A DNA stretch of 64,000 nucleotides from Ianthella basta (taxonomy: Eukaryota; Porifera; Demospongiae; Verongiida; Ianthellidae), in assembly GCA_964019415.1 (NCBI GenBank), contig OZ025878.1, positions 3,414,512-3,478,511 on the forward strand, written 5' to 3'. Shown here in pieces: positions 47,211 to 59,037 of this stretch. Each line of letters starts with the position of its first letter. Position 1 is the first letter of the stretch. A program made the position numbers and the translations under genes. Under the pieces are notes generated by a model, which worked only from the letters and a program-made list of their open reading frames with translations, was not told the DNA's origin and did not search any database.

Positions 47211-48129
47211 GACGTTCTTGCCGCTTTGCTTCATCAGTGGGAACGAAATTTGCACTACATACAGATAAAATCACGGATGTCAGTACTGTACACATGTCTA
47301 CGAGGCCAAACCAACCGTATACAGCCTCGCGCCAGAATTCCTGCGGTTAAGCGACTCTGAATCGTGTATTACGTAATTAGCAATCTATGCCAGCAATGCG
47401 GTAGTTCAGTCCAATATAGGTAGCTACCTAGCTGTGGCGGAAGTGAAGTATTGTCTGTTAAGCTACGTATATCATGCACTTTGGTAATAAATCAGTGTCA
47501 GTGAGCTGCGCCTCCTCTAACATTATTCTCCATAGGAAGTTTTGCTGTCACATTATTAAGTGATAACCCCTACAGGCAAGTGCACGATAATACCAGGACT
47601 GCTCTCTCTCTCTGTTTTGGTTTACTTCATCCATGGACTCCAGAAGAGGCAGTCTGATGTGACCAGGCCTGGGCAAAGCACTGCAATAGCCGATTAATTA
47701 TGAACAGTGAATAGTGTCCTTGTATATATACATCTATATAAAAGGCATGCATCATTCCCTATAGCTAAAGGGGCAATGATCATGGTCATTGACCTCAGCT
47801 GGAATTCAAAGTATGAGAAAGCCAATCACTGCATCTGCACTGTCCTTATAGACTAGACATACGTCATATGAATAACCAGCTCACTCTTTAAGCTTTTAAA
47901 ATTTCTGTGCCATACACATTTCTGTAGTTTTGAAGATCAAAGAGATACCTCACTCTATGCATGTGGTAAATTTAGAAAATTATGATCAGAGTAATCGCCA
48001 AATTTAGCAAGGTGAACATAGGCTTAGATATGGTAGATTAAATGTAACATTGAATTATACCAACTCTGCATGGCATACTTAGGTTAGTAATACGACTCAT
48101 TCAAAAAAATATATGGAATATATACAGTG

Positions 48130-48433
48130 CAGGTACGGTGTAAGTGACGAGGTAAGATGTGCAGCCACCCTCCAGAGGGCCTATAAGATTGCAGCTCGGG
48201 TTGTAGTCAGGCATTTGGGTGTCATGTTGTACATCCAGTCTGGCTGACAATGGCCACAGCGGGTGGTTGCACTGTGGTCACCCAATCTGTGCTGCTGGCA
48301 GAGCGACTGTCCTTCTATTTCTCTGATAACAGACACACACAGCAACACATAAACATAATTCCAAGCAGATGCATAATCCTCCAGCTACAACAACACCCAC
48401 TGCTCCACCAACAATGGCTGCATGCAACATTCA
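48130..48433 (-). pseudogene. Decayed TM/tail exon
   Basis: Acceptor ttcacag is intact and the helix code AATGTTGCA..GCCATTGTTGGTGG and the GGAGGATTATGCATCTGC segment match other TM exons. A 4-bp TGCA insertion after GTTGCA shifts the frame at once, and the tail ends early. No SRCR exon lies upstream before the kinase gene. Confidence 0.85.
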
Positions 48434-48669
48434 CTGTGAAATGGAAAAGGAATGGAGCAACAGAGATACTAAATACGGAAGATATCACTATAATGACAGT
48501 GCAAAGTGCTTAACATGCAAACTTAATCAAAAACGTCTCAGTACAGTGAGGACTCCACATACTTTGTGACTCAAGCAAAGATGGTCTGAGAAGATTACAC
48601 CAACACTGGGGCTGGCACAAAAAGTACAGAAACAAGGATGGACTACTATATACATAGTGGAGCATTCAC

Positions 48670-48848
48670 CATTGTCCGTACAGAGTGTTGAACATGTACT
48701 ACACTCTTGCGTGTAGGGACATTAATGGTGGATGTTCCACTGTGTAGTAGCCCTTTTGTACTTTTTATGCCAGCCCTACATCTTTAGTAGTTTTTGTAGA
48801 AAATTTTTGTTCCTTCTAGTTTCTACAATTTTTATGGAGTATAAGCTC
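48670..48848. repeat. Dispersed repeat, copy 1
   Basis: Shares TTTTTATGCCA.CCCTACATC, TTGTAGAAAAT.TTTGTT and TTTTATGGAG with 63610-63812 in the same orientation. Non-coding. Confidence 0.75.
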
Positions 48849-49236
48849 AGAAATGATACATTGCCACAACCACAGAGAAAGCAATGCAGGTATATATGGC
48901 CCAAATGTTCTTATTCTGGAGCAGAACCGAAGTGGCAGCTAGAACCTGAGCTCCGCACTAACTCAGAAACAACTCAACTCGCAAGCACCCTCTTACTGAT
49001 AGTAGGTGCCTGCTTACTGGCGTGAAATCGGTAGCTGCAAGCTGATTGGCCGAGGTGAGGTGTGGCATTAATGCTCATGAGTAACAATAACTATATTATG
49101 TGTTCATGACTCATGTAGTTAAGTGCTACTTTGGACCACATTGTGTCCTAGTGCCTGTGTGGCATGATGCACTCTAATATCATTGATTGATTGATTGATA
49201 TATATCAATATATATAAAGAAGGAGTGAGCAGAACG

Positions 49237-49652
49237 GTTGTTCGCGAACTCCTCCCGCGAACAACGACGCATGGACACCAAAGTTTCCCAGATTAGGACG
49301 CCACATCCGGTCTCGATCTAAGGGGGGCGACGTGCGCGGAGAAGCACCTGCCGAGGAGTGCGCGGCGAAAAGCCTCCAAACGACCGTCCGCCATCTTGGA
49401 TTTACGGAGAAAATATACGGTTTCCGCGCACGCTCCTATGCTGCTAATACAAAAGAAGACCCCCCAACCGTTGTTCGCGAACTCCTCCCGCGAACGTCGA
49501 CGAAAAGCGCCCAAACGTTCCCATCCGTCGTACGCTGTACCTCACATCAATATAAGGGGGTAGACGTGCTAAAATAAGCTGATGCCGAGGAGCGCGCGGC
49601 TAAAGCCCAGGATGAACCGACCGTCGGCCATCTTGGATCTGCGAAAAACGTA
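49237..49652. repeat. GC-rich tandem duplication, period about 231 bp
   Basis: Two diverged units starting at 49237 and 49468. Each has GTTGTTCGCGAACTCCTCCC with CGCGAAC closing a small hairpin, a GCCGAGGAG.GCGCGGC block and, on the minus strand, a YY1-like box (CCAAGATGGCGG at 49388-49399; CCAAGATGGCCG at 49625-49636). CpG-rich against an AT-rich background. Confidence 0.8.
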
Positions 49653-50096
49653 CAGGACGCACTAGACCCCCTTACAGAAAGCACTCGACCACTTTTCAGT
49701 ATACAATGGACCCTCCTACAGGGCCTTGCAGCTATAACATATAATTATGTTAGAGGTGTATACATTAATGAATGCATTGCACCCTTCAGTGCACATGAAT
49801 ACATAGCAGAAAGTAATTATAGTGAATAGTGGTACAATGCATGAATGACGATGGCTGCATGGTGTGCAAAATAATATTCACTTTCGTAATATACGCTACA
49901 AGGTAGTAACTGATGCTTCACAGACTTCCTGAAAGTATTCATGCATGCATGCATGTATGTACATGTGTATACTGAGCATGTGTACACTTCAAAGCATGCA
50001 GCCTATATCCTATCAATGGGTTACTGTCTTAGCTGTGGCTTAGACTGCACATTGCTGTGCATGTAAATGTTAGTTAAGATCATCTGGTTACATTTT

Positions 50097-50135
50097 GGTT
50101 AGGGTTAGGGTATGAAAAGGGTTAGGGTTAGAGAA
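50097..50135. repeat. Telomere-like (GGTTAG)n islands
   Basis: Two short runs of GTTAGG units separated by about ten bases. Too short to be a chromosome end; an interstitial telomeric motif. Confidence 0.7.
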
Positions 50136-50464
50136 AGTATGCCGTATCCTAGGCGTTCGCGCAGGTGCGAGAATTGCACCCAAGTTAGCGCGATGCCGAA
50201 GCTGAGAATAAGGGAAGGGGGTTGTCTCACACACAGAAACCATCAGCTTCTTACAACTAGCCGTTGTTAGTCTACGGTGATCTTCAATGTAAATTTGCAT
50301 GCACACATGGTAGCTAGGTCAGTCACACTGACATCACCAGGCCAGCCTGGACTATCCTTTGCCAGAACATGCATGACCAGCCAGTGCATTACCAGCTGGG
50401 GCCTGAGTAGCAATGGCATTACCAGCCTGTGTCCGACCAACTGGCATACGCCGAGCACGCGGAG

Positions 50465-50487
50465 AGACCTGCCCTTCGGGCAGGTCT
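50465..50487. repeat. GC-rich perfect hairpin AGACCTGCCC/GGGCAGGTCT
   Basis: Two perfect 10-bp arms around a TTC loop, followed within 10 bp by the TA microsatellite. Similar compact GC-rich fold-backs are seen at about 13670, 14804 and 27490. Confidence 0.85.
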
Positions 50488-50494
50488 GTCCGCT

Positions 50495-50521
50495 AGTATA
50501 TATATATATATATATATATAT
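50495..50521. repeat. (TA)n microsatellite
   Basis: About 13 TA units next to a hairpin; it generates spurious Ile-Tyr frames on both strands. Confidence 0.95.
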
Positions 50522-51947
50522 ACAGTGTTGGGCAAGCCTTGCAATATTGGGTGCAACAAATGTGCATCTGCTGGATAAATAATACGTAGCAAGAGAACTT
50601 TGGAGAAGATAATATTGCCCTGACTGCATGGCCAGCCATGCATATGGTCAATGAGACAAATTTCTGATGCTACAAATTATATATACTGGTGACCCATCAG
50701 AAGACATATTGGGGCCAAGGCTTTAGTGCAATCAGTGTACATGCAGAAAGGTACTTATGGGAGCACAGATAGAAAACAGTCACTGAAACAATTACAAATT
50801 AAAGTGCTGTGTGTAGCCAGCATTTGTGTGGCAGTAAGCATGCTGCATCTGATAGAGGCACTGTATTTTCCTGAGTTGAGGATGATTCGATGAATTTAGT
50901 GTGAGCTGCAATATGAAAGAGCATATTGAGTTTTGACAAAGAAAGTACAATAATATAGAACTGCTGATGCCACACTTTCTTCATTGTGAACACTGACAAC
51001 ATTGCAGATTCCTTTGCGTATACTCATCATCTCCTCTAAATTGCAACATCAATCCCACTTCATTCACTACTGTATCTTCGTTCCTGTGGCCAAGGCTCTA
51101 TTACCTTATGCACACAATATTATTGTGGTGGGATGTGCATATACTTTCAGTTTGTGGATGCTTGGGTCCTTGCCTGATCGCATGGGTATATTGCCTCAAG
51201 TTGCTATGTAAAGCTCTCTATTCCCCGAATGTTAAAGATATCAGTAGTAGAAGGACGTAAAGGCATTAACTATCTTGCAAAATATTAATTCAAAATTAAT
51301 GCTGCATATATGGTATAGTTAGCTGTTTGTTTGTAAAGACCATCACTGCATATATAAGACAATTGTTGTTTGATATTCATTTATGTAATGATTTGTACTG
51401 TGATGTTGGACAATTGCTGTAAATCACCATAGTGTGCCTATATATTATTATATTTATACCACAGAGCAGCTTGAATAAATATTACCCTCATGTGTACTGT
51501 TGTCTGTACATTATCAGCATCAGCGTGTACCAATAAAGTTTACACTCATGCCTCACACCCACTCCAATGCAAGCACACCTTTCCTCACACTTATATATAT
51601 AAAACTAATCTCACCCCACACCTATACCTCCTGCACAGCACCCATGCATCCTTCCATTCCTGCGTATGCAAAGTATGCAGTCTTAGTATCACTAACTGTA
51701 ACATTTTGAAAAGTACGAATGAGCATTGCAGTGTTTGCTGTGGGTCAGTTTACACATCACATCTGTTACAATACATCAATGATTATCATTACAATACCCT
51801 GCATATATCACATATAGAACAACACAAGCACACACACACATGCACTAGAATGTGTATATCACTATCATAAAATTAATTGTAAATTTACAACATTACACAA
51901 CCATTCAACTTCAAACTAACATGTGGGAGTCAGTCCTAACGAGAAGT

Positions 51948-52772
51948 TCAGAAGACCTGCACACGCTTGTTCAACCTGTCAGCTACAAAAACAAGTTCAT
52001 TGTCATCAACACAAATACCACAAGGTTTATTGAACTTCCCTGGATCAGATCCTTCTTTGCCAAATTGGTGAACCAGTTCACCTTCCAGTGTGCATACCAT
52101 TAAAGTGTTAGAAAACAAAGAAGTGATCAGCAAATAGTTGTCAATAGTGGCCGCAATCTTGTGTGGGTCATACTTAGGCTTGAACTCTCTATCAAAACAA
52201 CCTTTTTTAGAGGAAATACAAATCCTCTTATTCCCTTCATCAACAACATACACAAGGCCATCAGAACCAAATGCTATGTCACCAGGTTTGTCAAAGCACC
52301 CTGGGCCACTTCCTTTTGAGCCAAAAGAGAACAGAAATTTGCCTTCTTCGTCATGAACAGAGACACGGTGATTGCCAGTATCAGATATGTAAATCAGACC
52401 TTCCGGGCTTACAGACACGCTAGTAGGTTTCCTCAAGCAATCACTTTCACTACCTGCATGGCATATGGTCTGAAGGAGCTGATCTGTTCGGGACAGCTTG
52501 ACTACTTTATTGTTGATATAGTCTGCCACCCAAACATTCCATTTCAGATCAAAAGCGACACCACATAAAATACCACCAAGGACTCCTTTCCCAATCGACC
52601 TCATCAACGTACCAGTGCTGCCGATAAGATGAACACACCCAGACACATGTGTCACAGCTAGGACACCCTCGCTGTTCACAGCCACTGCATCATACCACCC
52701 TCCCTCTGGGCTGTGTTGGATTACCTTTTGACACTCTCCAAGCTTCCTCCAGTCCCTGGGAGGGTGCTTCAC
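51948..52772 (-). CDS. Kinase-NHL exon 2: NHL repeats
   Basis: 274 codons plus stop after acceptor ctcctgcag. About six repeats of 40-45 aa, for example PTSVSVSPEGLIYISDTGNH, PGDIAFGSDGLVYVVDEGNK and PCGICVDDNELVFVADRLNK. These carry the P..v.v...g.vyv.D..N.rv pattern of NHL propeller blades. It starts VKHPPRDWRKLGECQ. The frame upstream of the acceptor stays open by chance to a spurious ATG at 52823. Confidence 0.92.
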   Translation of the reverse strand: MKHPPRDWRKLGECQKVIQHSPEGGWYDAVAVNSEGVLAVTHVSGCVHLIGSTGTLMRSIGKGVLGGILCGVAFDLKWNVWVADYINNKVVKLSRTDQLLQTICHAGSESDCLRKPTSVSVSPEGLIYISDTGNHRVSVHDEEGKFLFSFGSKGSGPGCFDKPGDIAFGSDGLVYVVDEGNKRICISSKKGCFDREFKPKYDPHKIAATIDNYLLITSLFSNTLMVCTLEGELVHQFGKEGSDPGKFNKPCGICVDDNELVFVADRLNKRVQVF

Positions 52773-55700
52773 CTGCAGGAGCAGTAGTGAACGGAGGGTA
52801 ACGCAGTAGATGTGTGCATGCATGATAGACAGTTGGAGGAAAAAACTTGTAAACTCATAAGTGGGTCACTCATGAGGGAGTGGATGGGGGATGTATACAC
52901 AAGTTACAGAATAGAATCAGATGATACGGGGCCCAGCATATGAGATGCCTCACCCTGTTGCTCTTCCGCTGGAGAGAGGACTCTCAATGAGCCTTAATAG
53001 AACAAGCCCAAGCTGTGCTTTGTTCCTTTTATCACTGTGGATGAACAGTTATTTGCTGCTATTGTCCCTTTGTATGGCTAGCTAACTAGCTACTGTAAAG
53101 ATTTCTTGGCCTGCCAGTTCAAGAGATGCAAAAGCGACTAGCGAAGCACCCCCCTCTGCCATTAGAGCACTGGTTACCGTCTTTCAGAAGCAAAGGATGG
53201 GTAGCAAGCTAGGCTTTCACTTACGGAGCGGCAAGGTCACACTTTAGCAAAAATGAAGACAAACATTCAAAATTCGCGATCTCAGCAGACCACACTGAAC
53301 AGGATCCGCTGTTATTAAAAGTTTGAGTGCTTGCGTTTATTGCTAGAGTTCTCTATGGCACACTAGCATTCTTTAACTTCCATAAAGAATGGCCATAAAG
53401 CATACTGCAGAATTATGCAATATAAAGTGCTCAGAACTCTATTCATCCGCCAAACGCAAAGGGGGGAGGGGGGGGGTCAGCAAACTCATTCCTTCAAGAG
53501 AAATTAGCTATAGCTATAATCATAAATTTGGATCTAAATGCAAGGAATTTAGGATGGCAAAATGAACATAACTGAACCTAAAGTGAGATGCATCAAATGC
53601 TGAGTTGTTTTTATTTGATTCAATATATCATCTCTGCTATATAGCAAATCCTAAATGCCTTCAAAATGCAAAGGAAACTTCTACACCAGATATTTTATGA
53701 CCTCATGCATCATTTTCATTCCAACTCATTATCAGTTTCAGTTGTTTACAGAGAGGAACACAGTCCTTTAACATTTGCGAGCGGATTCAAGAAAACATGC
53801 AGTTTCACGCAATATACAAACAATAGCTAAGGGCCAAAACAGTCACGCGGGTAATTTGAACGCAAATTCAAATTATTGCATCATACGCGACTGTAGTGTA
53901 TGCCCTACCTTCAGATCGAGTTTGAGGTCTGGAGTCCTATCCAGAAGCTTAAGCAAGGACTGAATCCTCTTTTACCTGTGTTCATTGTCCATGTGCACGG
54001 ACTAGACTGGAAACGCACCATGGATAGTATACAAGAATGCATATGGAGATGTGGGAAACCCCCATTGAACAGCAATAATGTAAACCGAGCCAGTCTTGCT
54101 GTTCCATGCAGCTCGTGCTCTTTCCAGCATTAAGGCTGAACACACGGCTAAAGCAGTAAATTTGCTGATAGGAGTGACCAGCAGTTCATTTTAGAGGTCA
54201 CAGGACTACTACAGCTTACCAGGTGATCAAGAAAGAGACGAAATAGAAATCTTGAGGATGCAGACACAGAAGCAGATGAATTGGGAAGGACAAGTGGCTC
54301 ACATGTTGCAAATTTTGACGTGTGTTGGCAAACAGATTATGCGGAATAGTGTCCTAAAACTGGAAGTGAACATTCTCACGGCACTTTCTGTGTACAACAA
54401 CTACTAGTCGTAATTCTGTGTTTCGTGCAACCATATCTCCGTAGCGGAAGCAGCTAGCAAAGCAAAATAAAGTGCTACATGCAGCTTAGTAACTGTACTT
54501 TAATATAATACCACTAACTCAAAATCGGCAATCTGGGCAAAATTGATTGTTTTCTCAAATCCGCTCACATTTCACAGAACATTAAATAGAAATCTGCACA
54601 CTTAGAATAAGTAAGTTGCTCTTTTAGCTGAATATTATGTAACCAACGTTAATTATGTGAATACATAACTGAAACACACAAACGCACAATCACCCATTAC
54701 TTTCAGAGGCTATGCATATGAGATACTTAACAATACAGGGAAAATGTCTACCACAGGGTTCAAGTGCACGTGAATTAACTAGACATGTGGCAGCTCACCT
54801 TTTGAGCTACTGCTGGCTGCTTTCTCAATTGCTCAATCTTGGCTTGCTGTGCTAGAATGGTATCTTGCTGCTCTTGTATAGTAGTGCGCTGAGCTTGATT
54901 TGCGGCTTGCTGTGCTTGAATAGCAGCATCTCTTCCCTTCAATGTCTCCTCCATCACCCTCAATGCCTCATCCTTCTGTCTGCATTCTTCCTCTTTGGTT
55001 GACAACTGCTGACGAAGTTGCTCAACAACAGCAGTACGGTGGTCACCACTTGGAAGGGAAGACTCAATACGTTGCAAGTCTTGTACCAGCACTGCACTCG
55101 ATGGACGCTTGTCCGGCCTGTTCTCCAGACACTGGTGGAGTGTGGGGAGAAACAACTGCTTCTCAAGTACAGTTAGCAGAATTATGTAACGCTCACGGCG
55201 CTGGAGCTCAGTCAAACCAACAATCTTGTCGCTTTCATACTTTGTTGGAGGATCGGGCTCTGGCCACTCGTGAGTGAGAATGGAGAGGATGATGTTGCCA
55301 AATGAGAACAAGTCTAGCTTCTCATTGTATTGTGGTGGATTCTGGAGAGCCTCTGGAGCCATGAATGCCGGAGTGCCTTTGATGGAGGACTTTCGGCTCA
55401 GGGTGGATGGGCTGATGGCTCGGCTCATGCCGAAGTCAGTTAACTTGGTCACAAAAGATACCGCATTCAACAGCACATTGTTAGGGCTTAGGTCGTGGTG
55501 TACTAGAGGTGGATTCTGGCCATGAAGATAGGCAAGCGCTTGGCATATCTGGCGAAGTACGAAAGCCTTGAGGTAGAGGGGGAACTCCTCTTTGCTCTGA
55601 TCTTCACAGTACCTCCGCAGACTAGTATCCATTTTCTCCATGACCAGTACTGGCAGGCAAGAATCGCTTTCCAAATACACCCCTAAGAATTGTACTACAC

Positions 55701-55950
55701 CGGGATGACGCAGTTTGGACCATGTTACACATTCTGCCTCAAAATTGCTGATGAACTTGTCCGCTCCTCCGGGCGACTCGTCTTCAAGAAGAATCTCGTG
55801 TAGGCGCTTGGCAGCACACGGAGTCCCGTTCCAATCAACCTCGTACACCGTGGCATCGGCACCCTTACCTAGCTTTCTGTCGCTAAATACTAAGTTTGTG
55901 ACGATAAGACCGGGAAACCTGGAGCTGGAAGTGTATATCCTCTCTGCCAT
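51948..55950 (-). CDS. Protein kinase - helical linker - NHL propeller fusion
   Basis: Predicted 658-aa intracellular protein from two exons, 55950-54799 and 52772-51948, joined by a phase-0 intron (AAG|GTGAGC ... CTGCAG|GTG). Residues about 20-310 form a complete kinase domain of TKL-like character, about 311-384 a Gln/Glu-rich, probably coiled-coil segment, and about 385-658 a six-blade NHL beta-propeller. The join keeps the frame exactly, and the second exon has no ATG of its own at the splice point, which argues for one protein. Kinases with an extracytoplasmic NHL propeller are known in bacteria (PknD of mycobacteria); here no membrane helix lies between the parts, so the propeller would be cytosolic, probably as a protein- or RNA-binding platform. 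Substrate unknown. A 127-bp TG tract begins about 150 bp upstream of the start. Confidence 0.85.
52773..54798 (-). other. Kinase-NHL intron
   Basis: 2.0 kb; includes a short G run (53461-53475). I see no further exon. Confidence 0.65.
54799..55950 (-). CDS. Kinase-NHL exon 1: kinase domain and helical linker
   Basis: 384 codons ending in AAG before GTGAGC. Seen directly: glycine loop GKGADATVYEV (28-38), catalytic Lys48 in AAKR, alpha-C Glu73, HHD at 151-153 with Asp153 and Asn158 (HHDLSPNNVLL), DFG at 172-174, APE at 198-200. All catalytic residues are present; HRD is changed to HHD, which is tolerated in many kinases. After the domain, QAQQAANQAQRTTIQEQQDT-type Gln-rich repeats form a helical linker. 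The ATG at 55950 precedes MAERIYTSS, is close to the glycine loop and has no competing start upstream. Confidence 0.93.
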
Positions 55951-56094
55951 CTTAGCTGCCTAGCCTACATTGCGCAATTCGCTGCATGACGTAATGCAAC
56001 AGCAGCCAGAGCAACGAGGGATAGCGCTGGAGCCTTCAACGTGATATATATGATGTACACTATAGCAAAGGCAATACAAATGATCAGTGCCTAG

Positions 56095-56222
<128 letters not shown>

Positions 56223-56299
56223 TAAGTGCGTGTGTGCGTGCATGCGTGTGTGTGTGTGTCTGTGTGTGTCTGTGTGTGCATGCGCATGCAAGCGAGGGG

Positions 56300-57304
56300 T
56301 CACATACTGTCAAAATAGTGTACAGATTTGATCAGTCTCAAAAATGAGTCTCCTCTGAGAAACTCTGAGTTTTCAAATCCATCCAGAAACTTGTAAATTT
56401 CCAAAACAGTGTAGAATGTTATGCACACTAGCAGACAAGTTTTGAATACTTGTATGTTTCTGTTTCTGTTGTTGTTGTGCTAAATACACTGTCATCAATC
56501 AATATGCAGTTATCATCATTCTGGGAGTGCAGCTAGCCAAGTCCACTATGAAAACCAGACTCTGGCCACCCTGTTTTACATGACTTTCTTGCCTTCAAAC
56601 CCCACTCTCTGCAACTTGTGTTAGACTTCCGTGCAACTATAAATGATGCATACACAGAGACATCTATTGTGACTTGCACTGCACTGTACGTGTGACCATG
56701 GAGGTGGTTTAGACATTATAGTTTGGCTATTGATTATTAGGCAATATAGTGCCATTTTATTATAATGTCATCAAGATCATGCATGGTGTAGATTCATTTG
56801 GACCATGCAGCCATTTCACAGCCTCTAGCACACAGAAACTAATTGAACAAGTCCACATTACACAATGTGCATAAGACATTTCCTAAGGATTATTGTATTT
56901 TGATTTGATGATTCAGTGATTAGCTAAGATGCACATGCCTGAAGGCACTAGGATGGAAATTGATCCAATGTAGCACCAACCAGTGTATTTAAGCAGGGAT
57001 GAAAGCAAATAGATATGCCAATCATAAGTCAGACCATGTTCATATTCATAATAGTTAAAACTTGCATGCCACATTTAACTGAGATCACGGACAAAAGTAA
57101 AATTACAATTTCCGCATTGCAAAGGATAATATGAAAGCAGCTAAGTTGTCATGATCTGCTTCTCATATATATTATAATGGTGAATTATTATAGCAGTGCA
57201 CACCACTGCATTATTTCAGATTTCAGATTTCATTATTTCAGTCAGATTTCAGCCACTGTGTACAAGATTTCAGCACAGTAAGTGATTCCGTGTGTGTGTG
57301 TGTG

Positions 57305-57364
<60 letters not shown>

Positions 57365-58492
57365 GTTTGTGTATGTGTCTGATGGTGATATGTTTCACTG
57401 TTTTCCTGCATTGTATTGGAGCATGCAGACTCTTAAATTCCATATGTGGCATTATGTCCAGATTGTTCAATAATTTAATGTGAGCCTTCATGTGATTGCG
57501 CATGTGGGCATCAAGCAGTACTTCTGTATAATACTATTCATGGCACTTGTAAAGGTATGATGAGCTCTGTGCTTCAAGCTGCAATAGCTATTGACATGTA
57601 TGTTTGCTTTTAGTACTTGATACAATACTCTATTCACTGTATATACATCTTCATACTAAGTATAACTCTCACCCCACCTTTTGTTTAATTTGCTTTGTGT
57701 TAGTGTACTCACATGCACTGTTGTTTTAATAGGGCTCCCAAGAATATATACTGGCATCACAACACTAAATGTTACAGGAAAACAGAGTCATAATATTATG
57801 AGAAATGCTGATGGTTATTGTAACTTCCCAGGTGCTGTATATACTATATATCAAAGTCTATGTGTTGCTACGAAAGCAGCAATGAGGCACCTAAGTATAC
57901 AGCAACACTGTGTGACATTGAATTAAGGCATGCAGCTAGAGTCAAGTGATCACAAGAAGCTAATTGACCTGTGGAGTGCATTGCACCAAGTTGTATCTAA
58001 TTATAACCTGTATCATTGACACCAAATCTATACATTACTTGTACTTCATCATGCTGTCCTCAGTTCAACAAAGTTATAACTTTAAGCTACCTATATAATA
58101 TGCAACATGCTCCTGCTGTGTAAAGATGTTCCTTTTCTATGACACTTCTTAATTCTCAAGTTATGATTATAATAATTATTAAAAAGGGAACCTAGTTGCA
58201 CTGTGGGTCAAAGCCTGTGATGACATTAGAATGCATGCAGGCAATGTATTGTGTATGCATAGCATGCTGTATCATCTTATACCTGTTGTAATTTTATAAT
58301 GCAAATTTACAGATGTTTGAGCTAACTATCAAATATTAATGTTATGTAATAAAATTAGGTGTAGTGCTGTTAAGATCAAACCATTGTTTGCACAAGTGTA
58401 GTTCTCATTAACATTGTGTACCTATCCTACACACGTGTATGTAGCTAGCTAGTCACTATAAACTTGGTGCAATGATGAGAGATATTGATACC
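56300..58492. other. Intergenic region between the kinase-NHL gene and gene 6
   Basis: Only a short CAGATTTCA-type tandem repeat (about 57210-57272) and a TG microsatellite (57289-57362) stand out. No coding region is recognised. Confidence 0.65.
57289..57362. repeat. (TG)n microsatellite
   Basis: About 35 TG units with one GCA interruption. Confidence 0.96.
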
Positions 58493-59037
58493 TCAGTAAG
58501 TTGGAGGGATGTATGCCATCTGAGCAGAGTATGGCTGCTGGGTGGGGTAGTCTGAGGGGAGGGTACCTTCTGGCATGGGATATGTAGGAGGCAGTGTTGC
58601 ACCAGTGGCTGGTGGGTAGGAAGGATCCCGAGGGAAGGTGCCTCCGGCCTGGGGACACACGGGGAGTGTTGCTTTGGCATTTGGTAGAGAGTAAGCAGCT
58701 GGTAGGGTACCTCCTGCTGTAGAATAGGGTTCGGGTACAGTGTAAGTGGCAGAGGAAGCTGTATAGCCACGTTGCAGTGTGGGGTCGCAGCTCATCAGAC
58801 TGTATTCCGGCATTTGGGTGCCCTGCTGTTCATGCAGCGCAGTTGTCTCACTAACAAGGATCACAGCAGCTGGTTGTACTGTATTTTCACTGGCTGCATT
58901 GTCGACAGCAGTGTGGTTCTTGGATTTCTTGCTGCAACAGCAGCAAATAGACATACATATGCATATGGCCAGGCAAATGCACAATCCTCCGGCCAGCACA
59001 CCTCCCACTGCTCCCCCAACTTTGGCTGCAGTACTCA
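58493..59037 (-). CDS. Gene 6 TM/tail exon
   Basis: 545 bp; acceptor catcccag before 59037. [19 protein letters not shown], a Cys-rich CCCCSKKSK juxtamembrane region, then a tail with [10 protein letters not shown] and the C-terminal IPPTY. The tail is the most diverged of the repeat-bearing tails. Confidence 0.92.

Larger units (their letters stand above)
47211..51947. other. Intergenic region between gene 5 and the kinase-NHL gene
   Basis: Contains a decayed TM/tail exon, half of a dispersed repeat (48670-48848), a GC-rich 231-bp tandem duplication with YY1-like boxes, telomere-like hexamers, a GC-rich hairpin and a TA microsatellite. No intact gene is seen. Confidence 0.65.

Noticed and set aside
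48250-48569. Plus-strand ORFs of 66-87 codons
   Set aside because: They are shadows of the decayed TM/tail exon on the minus strand.
50267-50643. ORFs across the TA repeat on both strands
   Set aside because: Open because of the TA tract and the palindromic hairpin; no domain.
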